Shown here: piece by piece, positions 1 through 6,688 of the stretch | How the letters are laid out: each line of letters begins with the position of its first letter | How positions within the stretch are numbered: the first letter of the stretch is position 1 | Assembly (NCBI GenBank): GCA_002404095.1 | Contig: DHJA01000182.1 | Span: 2,576 to 12,321 of the forward strand | DNA: 9,746 bases | Direction of reading: 5' to 3' | Source of the DNA: Planctomycetaceae bacterium UBA4732 | GTDB taxonomy: Bacteria; Planctomycetota; Planctomycetia; Gemmatales; Gemmataceae | The notes under the pieces: model-generated | Database searches by the model: none | Told to the model about the DNA's origin: nothing | The model's input: the letters and a program-made list of their open reading frames with translations, nothing else | Translations under genes and position numbers: made by a program

Positions 1-38
1 CTCGCTCGCGCTCAGGGCTTGTAAAGCGCAGACGAGTC

Positions 39-407
39 TTATTTCGACCCCGGCGGGAGGTTGGCGCGCGCCAGCTCCACGATCTTAGTGAAAGTGTTGG
101 GATCTTCGACGGCGATATTCGCCAGCGTTTTACGGTCCAGCTCGACCAAGGCGCGTTGCAGCCCGGCGATGAGTTGGCCGTAGCGTAGGCCGCGCATCCG
201 ACAAGCGGCGTTGATGCGCACGATCCACAAGCGGCGAAACTCGCGCTTACGGACGCGGCGGTCGCGGAAGGCGTAGACGCCTCCGCGCATCAACGTCACC
301 AGCGATTGGCGATACAAATGGTGCCGGCTCATGCAGAAGCCTTTGGTCAGCTTCCGCATCCTTTTGCGGTTCCGAAGTACGGTCTTGCCGCTGCGTGCTC
401 GTGTCAT
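39..407 (-). CDS. rplT: 50S ribosomal protein L20
   Basis: This 122-aa basic protein is L20, an early-assembly protein of the large ribosomal subunit that binds 23S rRNA. The family's landmarks are visible: a basic N-terminal arm rich in Arg/Lys, a YAFRDRRVRKREFRRLW stretch near residues 45-61 (the YRDRRxRKRxFRxLWI signature), then RINAACR, and a C-terminal globular part with ELDRKTLANIAV. The length is a few residues over the usual 117-120 because of a short C-terminal PPGSK tail. The start at 407 follows a GGGAG Shine-Dalgarno about 8 nt upstream. It lies 27 bp after rpmI on the same strand and is almost certainly co-transcribed with it. In several bacteria L20 represses its own operon; no such leader can be demonstrated here. 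Confidence 0.98.
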   Translation of the reverse strand: MTRARSGKTVLRNRKRMRKLTKGFCMSRHHLYRQSLVTLMRGGVYAFRDRRVRKREFRRLWIVRINAACRMRGLRYGQLIAGLQRALVELDRKTLANIAVEDPNTFTKIVELARANLPPGSK

Positions 408-434
408 GACTTATGCTCCCGTAGCGGCGCGGAC

Positions 435-635
435 CTACGCTTTGCCGCCCAGCATGATGATGTATTTCCGCGACAGCTTGCCGCCGTCCACGACGCTCGC
501 GCGCAGGTGGCGTTTGCGTTTGCCCGTTTTGTGACTATTCAGATGCTTCTTGCCGGCCTGGCTGCGTTTGAGCAAGCCGGTGGCCGTGACGCGGAAGCGT
601 TTCTTCGAGGCCTTATGAGTCTTCATCTTCGGCAT
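435..635 (-). CDS. rpmI: 50S ribosomal protein L35
   Basis: This 66-aa basic protein is L35, a small component of the large ribosomal subunit. It begins [20 protein letters not shown], the classic L35 N-terminus (PKxKTHKxxxKRFxxTxxG), and continues with [15 protein letters not shown], also typical. An upstream in-frame ATG at 683 would add 16 unrelated residues; I chose the ATG at 635 because family members start there and the total of 66 aa matches the family. The gene is followed after 27 bp by rplT. The usual upstream partner infC is not adjacent: the next gene upstream on this strand is an FAD oxidoreductase ending at 802, so the promoter for rpmI-rplT should lie in 636-801. Confidence 0.97.
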   Translation of the reverse strand: MPKMKTHKASKKRFRVTATGLLKRSQAGKKHLNSHKTGKRKRHLRASVVDGGKLSRKYIIMLGGKA

Positions 636-674
636 GGCCGCACCGTCCGTTCCCGCGAAATAAGAACCCGGCCC

Positions 675-689
675 CCGGTCCAAAACCGG
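675..689 (-). promoter_or_regulatory. small hairpin in the rpmI leader
   Basis: CCGGT and ACCGG form a 5-bp stem with a 5-nt loop, about 40 nt upstream of the rpmI start. If transcribed it would sit in the mRNA leader of the rpmI-rplT operon, where autoregulatory structures occur in other bacteria. A stem this short in GC-rich DNA may be chance; no function is assigned. Confidence 0.2.
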
Positions 690-801
690 CAGCCGCGAAG
701 GTCGTCAGATCACGACGCCTCTGAGGGTTGTTCTATCTTAGAGAACGGCCCCATGCGCGGATAGGGGAAAAAGAATCCGGTCGTCCGCGTCCTTTTCTTT
801 C

Positions 802-2754
802 CTAACAGCGCACTTCAAAGATCCGCGCGAGGTCGTCGCCGTTGGTGGCGTGGACGTGGACGCGGAGCGCCGCGGCCTTCACCGGCTTGAACTCGTGCCG
901 GCGTAAGCGTTGATGGTTGCCAGCGATTTTCACCAGTTCCGTCCAATCGCTGGCGCCCGGCGCCCGGTAGGAGAGGGTGTAGTCCTTCACGGTTTCCGGC
1001 TGCGGACGGCGGAGGATGCCGTTCGTGATCTCGTCCGACGAAGACAGGGTTAGCTCGCGTTGGAAGCCGCTGTCGAAAGTGAGCTGCACGCGGTCAACCG
1101 TTGTCGGCTTGTCCCAGGCTAACTCGATCCAGGCGCCGTCGGGGCCGAGCGGGGCGGCCCATTGGTTGTCGAAACGCCCCGGCTCGTCGCGCACCCAGCC
1201 GTTCAGGATGTGGACGGCGGCAGCCTCGGGCAGCTCGGCCGACGCCTTCACCGTCGCCGTGCGCGCCAGGTCGTTTGCATCTTCGTTCTTCAGAGCCTTA
1301 ACCGTCTGGTCGTCGCGCAGCAGCGTTTGCTGCAGCTCCTTGAGCTTCTCCTTGTTCTCGTATAACTGTCGGGGCGAAATCTGCCAGCGGGCGCATAGCG
1401 CGGCGGCCGTGCCGGTTGCCTGCCCTTCGACGGAGCAAGTCCCCATGACGCGCAGCGACGTGAAAGCAACGTGACTGGCGCTGACGTTCCGGCCCGCCAT
1501 CATGAGGTTCTTGACGTTCTTACTGTACAGCGACCGCAGCGGTACGTTGTAAACCTCTTTGAGCTTGATCGACGCGAACGGCGGCTTGTCGGGGTCGTCG
1601 AAGCCGGTCGGTGGGTGTTCGTCCAAAGGCCAGCCGCCGATGCAGACGGCGTCCTCGAACTCGCCGTTGAGGCCCATCAAGTCATTCTGCGTGAGGATGT
1701 GGTCGCCCACCAGCCGCCGCGCTTCGCGCTTGCCGGGCAGCATTCCGATCCAATCCATAGCCCAATTGGCGCTGGTGGGATGCTTACCGCTGTTTTTGAT
1801 GTGGTCCCAAACGCCCAGGACAATACCGAGCAACTCAAAGCGGATGCGCTCATTGTCGCGCACCGTGTCGTGATCGCCGCCCCACTCGATCCACCAGTAG
1901 CCATATTCCCACGTCTTGACGGAACGGAAGCGCAGGTGTTTTTCCGTGATCCGCCGCGCCCACTTCGGCGGCTGGAACGGCATCGGCTTGCCGAAGTCGC
2001 GCGCCGTGAACAGGATGCTGCACCCTTGCGTCTGTTTGTCGGCAACCTTGGCGGCCAACGACTCGCCGAACTCCGCGCGCGCTTCGTGGCCGACGCGCAT
2101 CTCGGCCCCGGCCTCCAAACCCAGCCGTGAATCTCCCGTGCAGTCGCAGTAGACCTTGGCCCGGATGTGATACAGGTGTTCGGTGCGGTCGCAGCGGGCC
2201 GTCACGCTCTCGATCAGTCCGTCCTTGACCTCGGCGTCGTAAAGGGTAGTGTCGAGCAACAGGGTGATGTTCGGTTCGCTGACGACCTTGTCGTACAAAA
2301 GGAGGTCCCATAACTCCCAGCAGCGCTGGGGGTTGTTGGCGGCGTCGTCGAGGCGGATTTCTTCCAGTAGGCCGCTCTCGCGCCAGCCGGGCCGGCTCTT
2401 GTGGCAGCTGGCGCCAACGATGTGCATCTTGACCTCGCTGGAGGAGTTGCCGCCTAACCGGGAACGGTCCTGCACCAGTACTACTTTCGCGCCGTTCCGC
2501 GCGGCCGACAGCGCGGCGCAGACGCCGGCCATGCCGCCTCCGGCCACCACCACGTCGCAGTCCAGCTCGACGAGCGTCATGTTGCGTTCTTGTGGGGCCG
2601 CGGTCAGGCGCGCGGTCGGCGCGATCCGCTCCAGGTCGCGGCGGTAGTCGTCCGCGGAACGTTCCGCCGCCGCGGTCGCTGGCGGGCCGTCCACGGAAAC
2701 CAGCAGCGAGTATCCCGTCAAACCGATCGACGCCAGGAAATCTCGTCGGTCCAT
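802..2754 (-). CDS. Tat-exported FAD-dependent oxidoreductase with C-terminal discoidin-like domain
   Basis: A 650-aa flavoprotein of the FAD_oxidored type. Residues 3-8 read RRDFLA followed by a hydrophobic stretch, a twin-arginine signal, so the folded FAD-loaded protein should be exported. The FAD-binding Rossmann motif is at about 66-100 (DVVVAGGGMAG, then a beta strand ending VVLVQD) followed by LGGNSSSEV. CDCTGD at 203-208 and MMAGRNVSASH at 418-428, with TGTAAALC near 447-454, are the second and C-terminal FAD contacts. Residues about 510-650 resemble an F5/8 type C (discoidin-like) beta-sandwich (WIELAW, YTLSYR, LRVHVHA), often carbohydrate-binding. The start at 2754 has a strong AAAGGAGAAG site. 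It is the third gene of the apbE-gfo operon, 34 bp after gfo. The substrate is unknown; relatives are often loosely annotated as xanthan lyase, which I do not adopt. Confidence 0.9.
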   Translation of the reverse strand: MDRRDFLASIGLTGYSLLVSVDGPPATAAAERSADDYRRDLERIAPTARLTAAPQERNMTLVELDCDVVVAGGGMAGVCAALSAARNGAKVVLVQDRSRLGGNSSSEVKMHIVGASCHKSRPGWRESGLLEEIRLDDAANNPQRCWELWDLLLYDKVVSEPNITLLLDTTLYDAEVKDGLIESVTARCDRTEHLYHIRAKVYCDCTGDSRLGLEAGAEMRVGHEARAEFGESLAAKVADKQTQGCSILFTARDFGKPMPFQPPKWARRITEKHLRFRSVKTWEYGYWWIEWGGDHDTVRDNERIRFELLGIVLGVWDHIKNSGKHPTSANWAMDWIGMLPGKREARRLVGDHILTQNDLMGLNGEFEDAVCIGGWPLDEHPPTGFDDPDKPPFASIKLKEVYNVPLRSLYSKNVKNLMMAGRNVSASHVAFTSLRVMGTCSVEGQATGTAAALCARWQISPRQLYENKEKLKELQQTLLRDDQTVKALKNEDANDLARTATVKASAELPEAAAVHILNGWVRDEPGRFDNQWAAPLGPDGAWIELAWDKPTTVDRVQLTFDSGFQRELTLSSSDEITNGILRRPQPETVKDYTLSYRAPGASDWTELVKIAGNHQRLRRHEFKPVKAAALRVHVHATNGDDLARIFEVRC

Positions 2755-2788
2755 AAGATGCTTCTCCTTTACAACCCGTCGCCTCTAT

Positions 2789-4090
2789 TTAATCAATGTC
2801 TTTCGGGAACTCTACGCCCTGCCCCGTCTCCGCCGCTTGGTTGGCGATCAGCACCGTCGCCGCGTTGCGCAGCGCCGCCCGCGCGTCGACAAGCGTCTCC
2901 AGGTCGCGGCGCCGGACGTGATCGAGGAACGACGCCAGCTCGTCGCGCGTGTCGTCGCCGCCTTCTGCCACGTCGATCTCCGTCGGCTTACCCCGCCGCG
3001 CCCAGGGGTCGTTCGCCAACTTCAAGGTCTTGCCGGCGGTCACGACGGCGGCTTGGGCCGCCGCGCCGGACTTGTCCCCCGCCCAGTCTACCTTCACCGC
3101 GTCCGGCTCCTGAAAGAACAACCCTTTGCCTGTCGTCAGGAACAGACTGCCCTTCGTGCCAAGGATCAACTCCGACGCGCCCTCGTAGGCGTTGTTACAC
3201 AGAGAGGAGTACGTCACGCGCACGGTGTACGGCTTTGGCTTCGCGGCGCTCGGCTCCGTCCGCCCAAGGGAGGGAGCGGCGATCTCATACTCGTAGACGC
3301 AGAAAATGTTGTCAAAGACCTCGCGGCCGTCGCGCCAGTAGTCGATCCCACCAGAGGCGATTACTCGTTTCGGCGTCGTTCCGAGTACCCAGTTGGCCAC
3401 GTCGAGTTGATGGCCGCCTAGCTCGGTCATCAGCCCGCCGGAGGTCGTTCGGTAGAGCCGCCAGTTCAGCCGACGCTCCAATGTGGCCCATTCGGGATCG
3501 GTCTTCGGCACGGGAATAGGCCGCCGCCAAGAGTTGTTCCGGTGCCACCGCGCCTCGATCGCCGTGACCTGGCCAATCAGCCCCGCCTCAACCATTGCGA
3601 TCGCTTGCTTGTAGATCGCATTGGCTCGGCGCTGCAAACCCACCTGGAAGACGCGCTTCGACTCGGCGGCCTGCTTGGCCAACCGCCTGGCCTCGTCGAT
3701 GGTGAAACACATCGTCTTCTCCAGGAAGACGTCGCACCCCGCCGCAAGCGCGTCGGAGGCGATGCGGTAGTGCAGAGCCAGCGGCACGGCGATCACCACG
3801 GCCTGGGGCTTCAGCTTGTCCAGCATCACCTTGTAGTCGGCGAAGGGCTTCGCCCCGGCGCCGGCGTACTTGGCCCCTTGTTCCAGGTGCGGCGGGTAGT
3901 CGTCGCAAACGCCGGCCACGTCCGCTCCGTCGATGGTCGTCAGGGCGCGCGTGAGGTCCGACCCGCGCGCCCCGGTCCCGATGACGGCGACTCGTACCGG
4001 CTCGGGGTCGCCGGTCGCGGCGTGTAGCACGCCAACGACGGCCGCGCCCCCGGCGACTCCAAGGAAGAACCGGCGAGTCGGCTTGCTCAT
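2789..4090 (-). CDS. Tat-exported Gfo/Idh/MocA family oxidoreductase
   Basis: A 433-aa NAD(P)-dependent dehydrogenase of the glucose-fructose oxidoreductase/inositol dehydrogenase/MocA family. RRFFLG at residues 6-11 and the following Ala/Gly/Val-rich segment form a Tat signal. VAVIGTGARGSDL at 34-46 is the dinucleotide-binding loop. FLEKTMCFT at 122-130 replaces the usual EKP with EKT, keeping the catalytic Lys (K125). GGHQLDVANW at 225-234 holds the conserved His/Asp of the C-terminal domain, followed by the YWRDGREVFDN stretch common in planctomycete paralogues. An in-frame ATG at 4216 was rejected: the start at 4090 has an ideal AAGGAGG site, begins the Tat signal and overlaps the apbE stop as ATGA, implying translational coupling. 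Zymomonas glucose-fructose oxidoreductase is a known Tat-exported member with tightly bound cofactor. The substrate here is probably a sugar or glycoside, by inference. Confidence 0.93.
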   Translation of the reverse strand: MSKPTRRFFLGVAGGAAVVGVLHAATGDPEPVRVAVIGTGARGSDLTRALTTIDGADVAGVCDDYPPHLEQGAKYAGAGAKPFADYKVMLDKLKPQAVVIAVPLALHYRIASDALAAGCDVFLEKTMCFTIDEARRLAKQAAESKRVFQVGLQRRANAIYKQAIAMVEAGLIGQVTAIEARWHRNNSWRRPIPVPKTDPEWATLERRLNWRLYRTTSGGLMTELGGHQLDVANWVLGTTPKRVIASGGIDYWRDGREVFDNIFCVYEYEIAAPSLGRTEPSAAKPKPYTVRVTYSSLCNNAYEGASELILGTKGSLFLTTGKGLFFQEPDAVKVDWAGDKSGAAAQAAVVTAGKTLKLANDPWARRGKPTEIDVAEGGDDTRDELASFLDHVRRRDLETLVDARAALRNAATVLIANQAAETGQGVEFPKDID

Positions 4091-4956
4091 GGCGCCTCCT
4101 TCAACCAGTCGAGCCTGGGCCGGCCATCGGCAATGTCGATCCAGCCGACGAACAACTCCGGTTGGGGATTCTCCCCAATATACTCGCGCGCGCGCTGTTT
4201 TCCCATTACCAAACAAGCCGTGGAAAGAACCTCAGCCTCAAGAGCGGTTGAGGCGACGACTACGCAAGCCGCCTGTTCGGTCAACGGTTCGCCGCGCAGC
4301 GGCGCGATCAGGTCGGAAGCCGCCTGACCGGGCGCCAAGGCGGCCGAGCAGGAAAAGCCCTGGTCCGCGAGCAAGAGGGAAGCGACGGGCCGAGACTCGT
4401 CCGCGCCAAACGGATCGCGGATCGCGACAGGCCACTTTTGGCCGTCGAGGCGTTGCCCCACCGCGAGGATCGAGCTGGTTCCACCATTCAACAGGCCGGA
4501 CTTCACGCGGAACCGCTGCAATATTTCTCCGGCGCGGTCGAGGGCGTAGCCCTTGCCGAAGCCGCCCAAATCGAGGAAAGTCTCCGGCCGGGCGAAGTGG
4601 ATCGTTCGCCGGTCCTCGTCGAGAAGGAAAGCCTCGCCCTCAGGGCCGCCGCGACGCGCGGAGGGGGCCGTCACGTCGAAGGAGCCTTCCGTCCGGCGGT
4701 GGTATTCCCGGCAAGTACATAAGATATCCCATATCTCGGCGTCTACGCGCGTCGCCCGCCGGCCGGCCTCGCGGTTAATGCGCGCGATCTCACTGGTTCG
4801 GTCGAACCGCGACAATAGCCGCTCCAGGCGAGAGACTTCCTCGGAAACGGCGGCGGCCACGGCGTCGAGGTGTTCGGCGTCCTCGCCGGCCAGGAACGCT
4901 TCAAAGAACGTGCCCATCGCCGCGCGCCAAGAGTATACCGTCGCGTGCCGCGTCAT
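4087..4956 (-). CDS. apbE: ApbE-type FAD:protein FMN transferase
   Basis: A 289-aa ApbE-family protein. ApbE uses Mg2+ and FAD to attach FMN covalently to a Thr/Ser of target flavoproteins. Visible landmarks are AAMGTFFEAF at 12-21, LLSRFDRTSEIARIN at 47-61, GSFDVTAPS at 91-99, LDLGGFGKGYALDRA at 128-142 (the FAD-binding DLGGxxKGYAxD motif), LLNGGTSSILAVG at 155-167, and STACLVMG near 245-252. The usual DPRTGxP motif is eroded to APLRGEP at 218-224, and the His before it is missing. No signal peptide or lipobox is seen, although many ApbE proteins are periplasmic. The reading frame stays open back to 5352, but the extension has no family similarity; the ATG at 4956 fits family length, without a clear Shine-Dalgarno, so the start is uncertain (5001 is the alternative). 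It heads the operon, and its stop overlaps the next start. Confidence 0.88.
   Translation of the reverse strand: MTRHATVYSWRAAMGTFFEAFLAGEDAEHLDAVAAAVSEEVSRLERLLSRFDRTSEIARINREAGRRATRVDAEIWDILCTCREYHRRTEGSFDVTAPSARRGGPEGEAFLLDEDRRTIHFARPETFLDLGGFGKGYALDRAGEILQRFRVKSGLLNGGTSSILAVGQRLDGQKWPVAIRDPFGADESRPVASLLLADQGFSCSAALAPGQAASDLIAPLRGEPLTEQAACVVVASTALEAEVLSTACLVMGKQRAREYIGENPQPELFVGWIDIADGRPRLDWLKEAP
4091..4099 (-). promoter_or_regulatory. strong RBS of the gfo gene inside the apbE 3' end
   Basis: On the minus strand AAGGAGG lies 4 nt before the ATG at 4090 and inside the last codons of apbE. Together with the ATGA stop/start overlap it fixes the gfo start against the longer alternative at 4216 and indicates translational coupling of the two genes. 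Confidence 0.8.
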
Positions 4957-5281
4957 GGTTTGATGGGGCGGCGCCTGGGACGCCGGACGTTCCTTTCGCA
5001 TGGAGGCAAGAGGTTGCCGTCGTCGTGATGTTGTAGCCGAAACGAGGCGGGCTGACGCAGTTTTTGCCCGGATCGGAACCTTTTCCGGTTTCGCCAGTCT
5101 TTGGTTGATCACGGATTTCAGGGGCTTGCGCCAATCCGCCAACCTTCCGGGCGCCTGACGCGAACCCTTTGGTCGTGTTGCCCATCGCGACGACGGCGTT
5201 CGGGGCGGTTGTGTTGACGTGCGACCGCGGAAAGCCGTGATGCGGGGGCCGGCCAACTGCGCCGAGTCGTTCGACTTAGCC
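4957..5281. other. 325-bp gap without a convincing gene
   Basis: This stretch lies between the chosen apbE start and the end of the broken vapC. Open frames cross it on both strands, but their translations are low-complexity, lack recognisable motifs and look like GC-driven read-through of neighbours. It should contain the promoter of the apbE operon, but I see no convincing -35/-10 pair. A small inverted repeat (CGGAA-CCTT-TTCCG) is at 5074-5087. If apbE starts upstream at 5001, the first 45 bp belong to it. Confidence 0.5.
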
Positions 5282-5730
5282 TCAGACGCTCGTTGGATCG
5301 ACCACGACCACGCCCGGCCCGAACGCCGCCATCCGGCCGAAGTGGGAAACATTAAACGTCAGCAAGTGTGTTGCGCGATGCGCATGGCACACGGCGACAA
5401 GGCGGGCGTCATGCACTTGTTTGCCGATTATGCCCAGCGCGCTTACGAGGGTCTTCCATGCGGGGTAGACATCCGCCGTGTCCGCCAGCAAAGGGAATTT
5501 CGACTCGAATGTGGCTGCATGTGCTTCCGCGTCCACGATCGGTAAGCCGGCGCCGTTTACCGCCTTCGGGCGGGTAGCCACATTGCGGAACTCGACCAGA
5601 ACCTGTGGCGTGATGTGCAATACTTCGCCGCGCCTGTGCAATTCCAGATAGCTCGCGCGGCAACGGCGTGATGCACGTCCGTTGCGTTCGCCAACCGTAC
5701 TAAGATGCTGGTATCAATAAGAAAAGCCAT
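5282..5730 (-). pseudogene. vapC: VapC-like PIN-domain toxin, frameshifted
   Basis: The pieces of a PIN-domain ribonuclease (VapC family, type II toxin) lie in two frames. From the ATG at 5730 frame one reads MAFLIDTSILVRLANATD, with the first catalytic Asp (D6), and ends at a TAA at 5557-5559 after 57 codons. From about 5650 the -1 frame continues LELHRRGEVLHITPQVLVEFRN (conserved Glu in VEF), then GKQVHDARL (conserved Asp) and LLTFNVSHFGR near the C-terminus. Adding one base near 5648-5655 would join them as ARA-YLELHRRGE and give a 149-aa protein, a normal VapC length. So this is an apparent single-base deletion, or a sequencing error. In TFNVSHF the position that is often a fourth acidic residue is His, as also happens in relatives. 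The ATG overlaps the antitoxin stop (TGATG), the usual arrangement in such pairs. Confidence 0.75.
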
Positions 5731-5957
5731 CACTCGTACAGCCCTTCACTACTTAAGGCGGAATCGGGGAGAGAAACGCCCCAGTCTCGCGCCGCCTCAA
5801 GCAATCCGCGCTCCCATTCATCACGCGGCTGTGGCGGCGGGGCCACAGGGAAATGCTCGCGCAGAATGTTGAGGGCCAAGATTTCGGGGCCGACCCCCTG
5901 CCGACAGGCCTGTTCTTTCAACGCGGCTTCCAATTCGGGACCGATAGTGACAACCAT
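5730..5957 (-). CDS. VapB-like antitoxin of a toxin-antitoxin pair
   Basis: A 75-aa small acidic protein. Its N-terminal part (VTIGPELEAALKEQACRQG, then PEILALNILREHF) has the strand-helix-helix look of short VapB or ribbon-helix-helix antitoxins that bind DNA as dimers. The C-terminal tail, WGVSLPDSALSSEGLYE, is the sort of flexible segment that wraps the toxin. The start at 5957 has a GGAGGGAA site about 7 nt upstream. Its stop shares one base with the vapC start, so toxin translation would be coupled. It is intact while the toxin is frameshifted, so it may survive as an orphan antitoxin or regulator. The assignment rests on size, style and partner rather than on a diagnostic motif. Confidence 0.72.
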   Translation of the reverse strand: MVVTIGPELEAALKEQACRQGVGPEILALNILREHFPVAPPPQPRDEWERGLLEAARDWGVSLPDSALSSEGLYE

Positions 5958-6029
5958 TGTACTTCCCTCCGCGTCCGGGGCTTCGGCGCATGATTCCGAA
6001 AGAGGCAGGCTCGTGAAAACGAATACGGC

Positions 6030-6044
6030 ACTCTCAGACTCTCA
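6030..6044. repeat. 8-bp tandem repeat upstream of the antitoxin gene
   Basis: ACTCTCAG followed directly by ACTCTCA, 73 bp upstream of the antitoxin start. Its position suggests a possible operator for the toxin-antitoxin operon, since such antitoxins often bind repeats near their own promoter, but the repeat is short and not palindromic. No promoter was identified with confidence in 5958-6120. Confidence 0.2.
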
Positions 6045-6120
6045 CATGAAGCCTTTTCTTCCCTTAAGACGACGGTTCGCCCCGCCGCCCCTAGGTTCAA
6101 CGGTTGCGTCCTCTAAAACT

Positions 6121-6519
6121 CTACTTTCCAGGCGAATCCGGCTTGGCAGCGCCGGCATCCGCCGCCGGGGCAGCGCAGCAGTCCACCAGCGGCGTCAGGG
6201 TGATGGTCGGCGGCGTACAGGCCGGTAGCGGCGTCAGGATGATGGTCGGCGGGGTGCAGGCCGGCAGCGGCGTCAGGGTAATAGTCGGCGGCGTACAAGC
6301 CGGCAGCGGCGTCAGGGTGATGGTCGGCGGCGTACAGGCTGGCAACGGCGACAGGGTGATGGTCGGCGGCGTACAGGTCTTCAATGGCGTCAGGTTGACG
6401 GGAGGCGGGCAGTAGCACGGCCGACAACACGGCACGGGGCACGGGGACGCCGTCGCCTGGGCCAAGCCCAGCAGTAGCAGGCCGGTGAGGGCAATCATTC
6501 GTCGGACGCCGAACAACAT
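6121..6519 (-). CDS. exported Cys/Pro-rich protein with 13-residue repeats
   Basis: A 132-aa protein that I do not recognise. Residues 1-24 are a signal peptide: VRR, then a Leu-rich core, ending QATA before SPCPVP. No lipobox is seen, so Sec cleavage and secretion or surface anchoring is expected. Residues 27-37 hold a Cys cluster (C27, C31, C32, C35, C37). Residues 44-114 hold five near-identical copies of a 13-residue unit, CTPPTITLTPLPA, placing Cys at 49, 62, 75, 88, 101 and 114, exactly 13 apart; C115 follows. The tail is Ala/Asp/Lys-rich and ends SPGK. The start at 6519 has a GGAGTGAAG ribosome site. A terminator lies between it and the upstream phosphatase gene, so it likely has its own promoter. 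Regular Cys and Pro/Thr/Ile repeats suggest a disulphide-linked extended envelope or surface protein; this is inference. Confidence 0.78.
   Translation of the reverse strand: MLFGVRRMIALTGLLLLGLAQATASPCPVPCCRPCYCPPPVNLTPLKTCTPPTITLSPLPACTPPTITLTPLPACTPPTITLTPLPACTPPTIILTPLPACTPPTITLTPLVDCCAAPAADAGAAKPDSPGK
6191..6403. repeat. 39-bp tandem repeat array inside the exported protein gene
   Basis: Five consecutive 39-bp units start at 6191, 6230, 6269, 6308 and 6347, and a partial sixth starts at 6386. On the plus strand each begins near GGCGTCAGGGTGATGGTCGG. Copies differ by a few bases, mostly silent in the minus-strand reading frame (39 = 13 codons), and become more divergent towards 6385. The in-frame unit explains why several shadow frames stay open on both strands here. 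Such arrays change copy number by slippage. Confidence 0.95.
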
Positions 6520-6554
6520 CGCTTCACTCCATCAAAGAGTGACGGGGTCGATTG

Positions 6555-6570
6555 GGGGTAGTGACACCCC
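6555..6570. promoter_or_regulatory. inverted repeat upstream of the exported repeat protein gene
   Basis: GGGGT-N6-ACCCC lies 36 bp upstream of the ATG at 6519, between the terminator and the start codon. It could be an operator or a leader hairpin. No clear promoter boxes were found beside it, and short G/C palindromes are common in such DNA. Confidence 0.2.
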
Positions 6571-6612
6571 GTTATCATCGCACCCGCCGCCCCCGGCGGC
6601 AAGGCAGACGCC

Positions 6613-6635
6613 AAAAACCTTCGGGACGAAGGTTT
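6613..6635 (-). terminator. intrinsic terminator after the PP2C phosphatase gene
   Basis: Read on the minus strand, AAACCTTCG, loop TCC, CGAAGGTTT forms a perfect 9-bp stem whose end runs into a TTTTT tract (6613-6617). It lies 54 bp after the PP2C stop codon, in the right orientation. The stem is only moderately GC-rich, but its perfection and the T-run are convincing. Confidence 0.75.
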
Positions 6636-6688
6636 CAGGCGGTCCTCGCACCCCAACCGTGGCGCCCGCGGAGCCGGCGCCCCACCTT

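Noticed and set aside
1471..2130. 219-aa plus-strand open frame opposite the FAD oxidoreductase
   Set aside because: It lies fully antisense to a well-supported gene, shows no motif and reads as GC-rich complement of the coding strand.
2590..3519. 309-aa plus-strand open frame
   Set aside because: Its Arg/Ser/Pro-rich translation spans the junction of two well-supported minus-strand genes, which is typical of a shadow frame.
4091..4216. Longer start of the Gfo/Idh gene at 4216
   Set aside because: It would bury the Tat signal 42 residues inside the protein, overlap apbE by 130 bp and ignore the ideal AAGGAGG site before 4090.
4957..5352. N-terminal extension of ApbE to an ATG at 5352 (421 aa)
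   Set aside because: The added 132 residues have no ApbE similarity, no signal peptide and low-complexity composition; the frame also runs into the vapC gene. Family length fits the start at 4956.
6191..6403. 39-bp repeats as a CRISPR array
   Set aside because: The units are contiguous with no spacers and keep a coding frame of 13 codons; no cas genes are nearby.
6104..6442. Alternative repeat-bearing frames on both strands over the 39-bp array
   Set aside because: The 39-bp unit has no stop in several frames, so they stay open together. Only the 6121-6519 frame has a signal peptide and a ribosome site.
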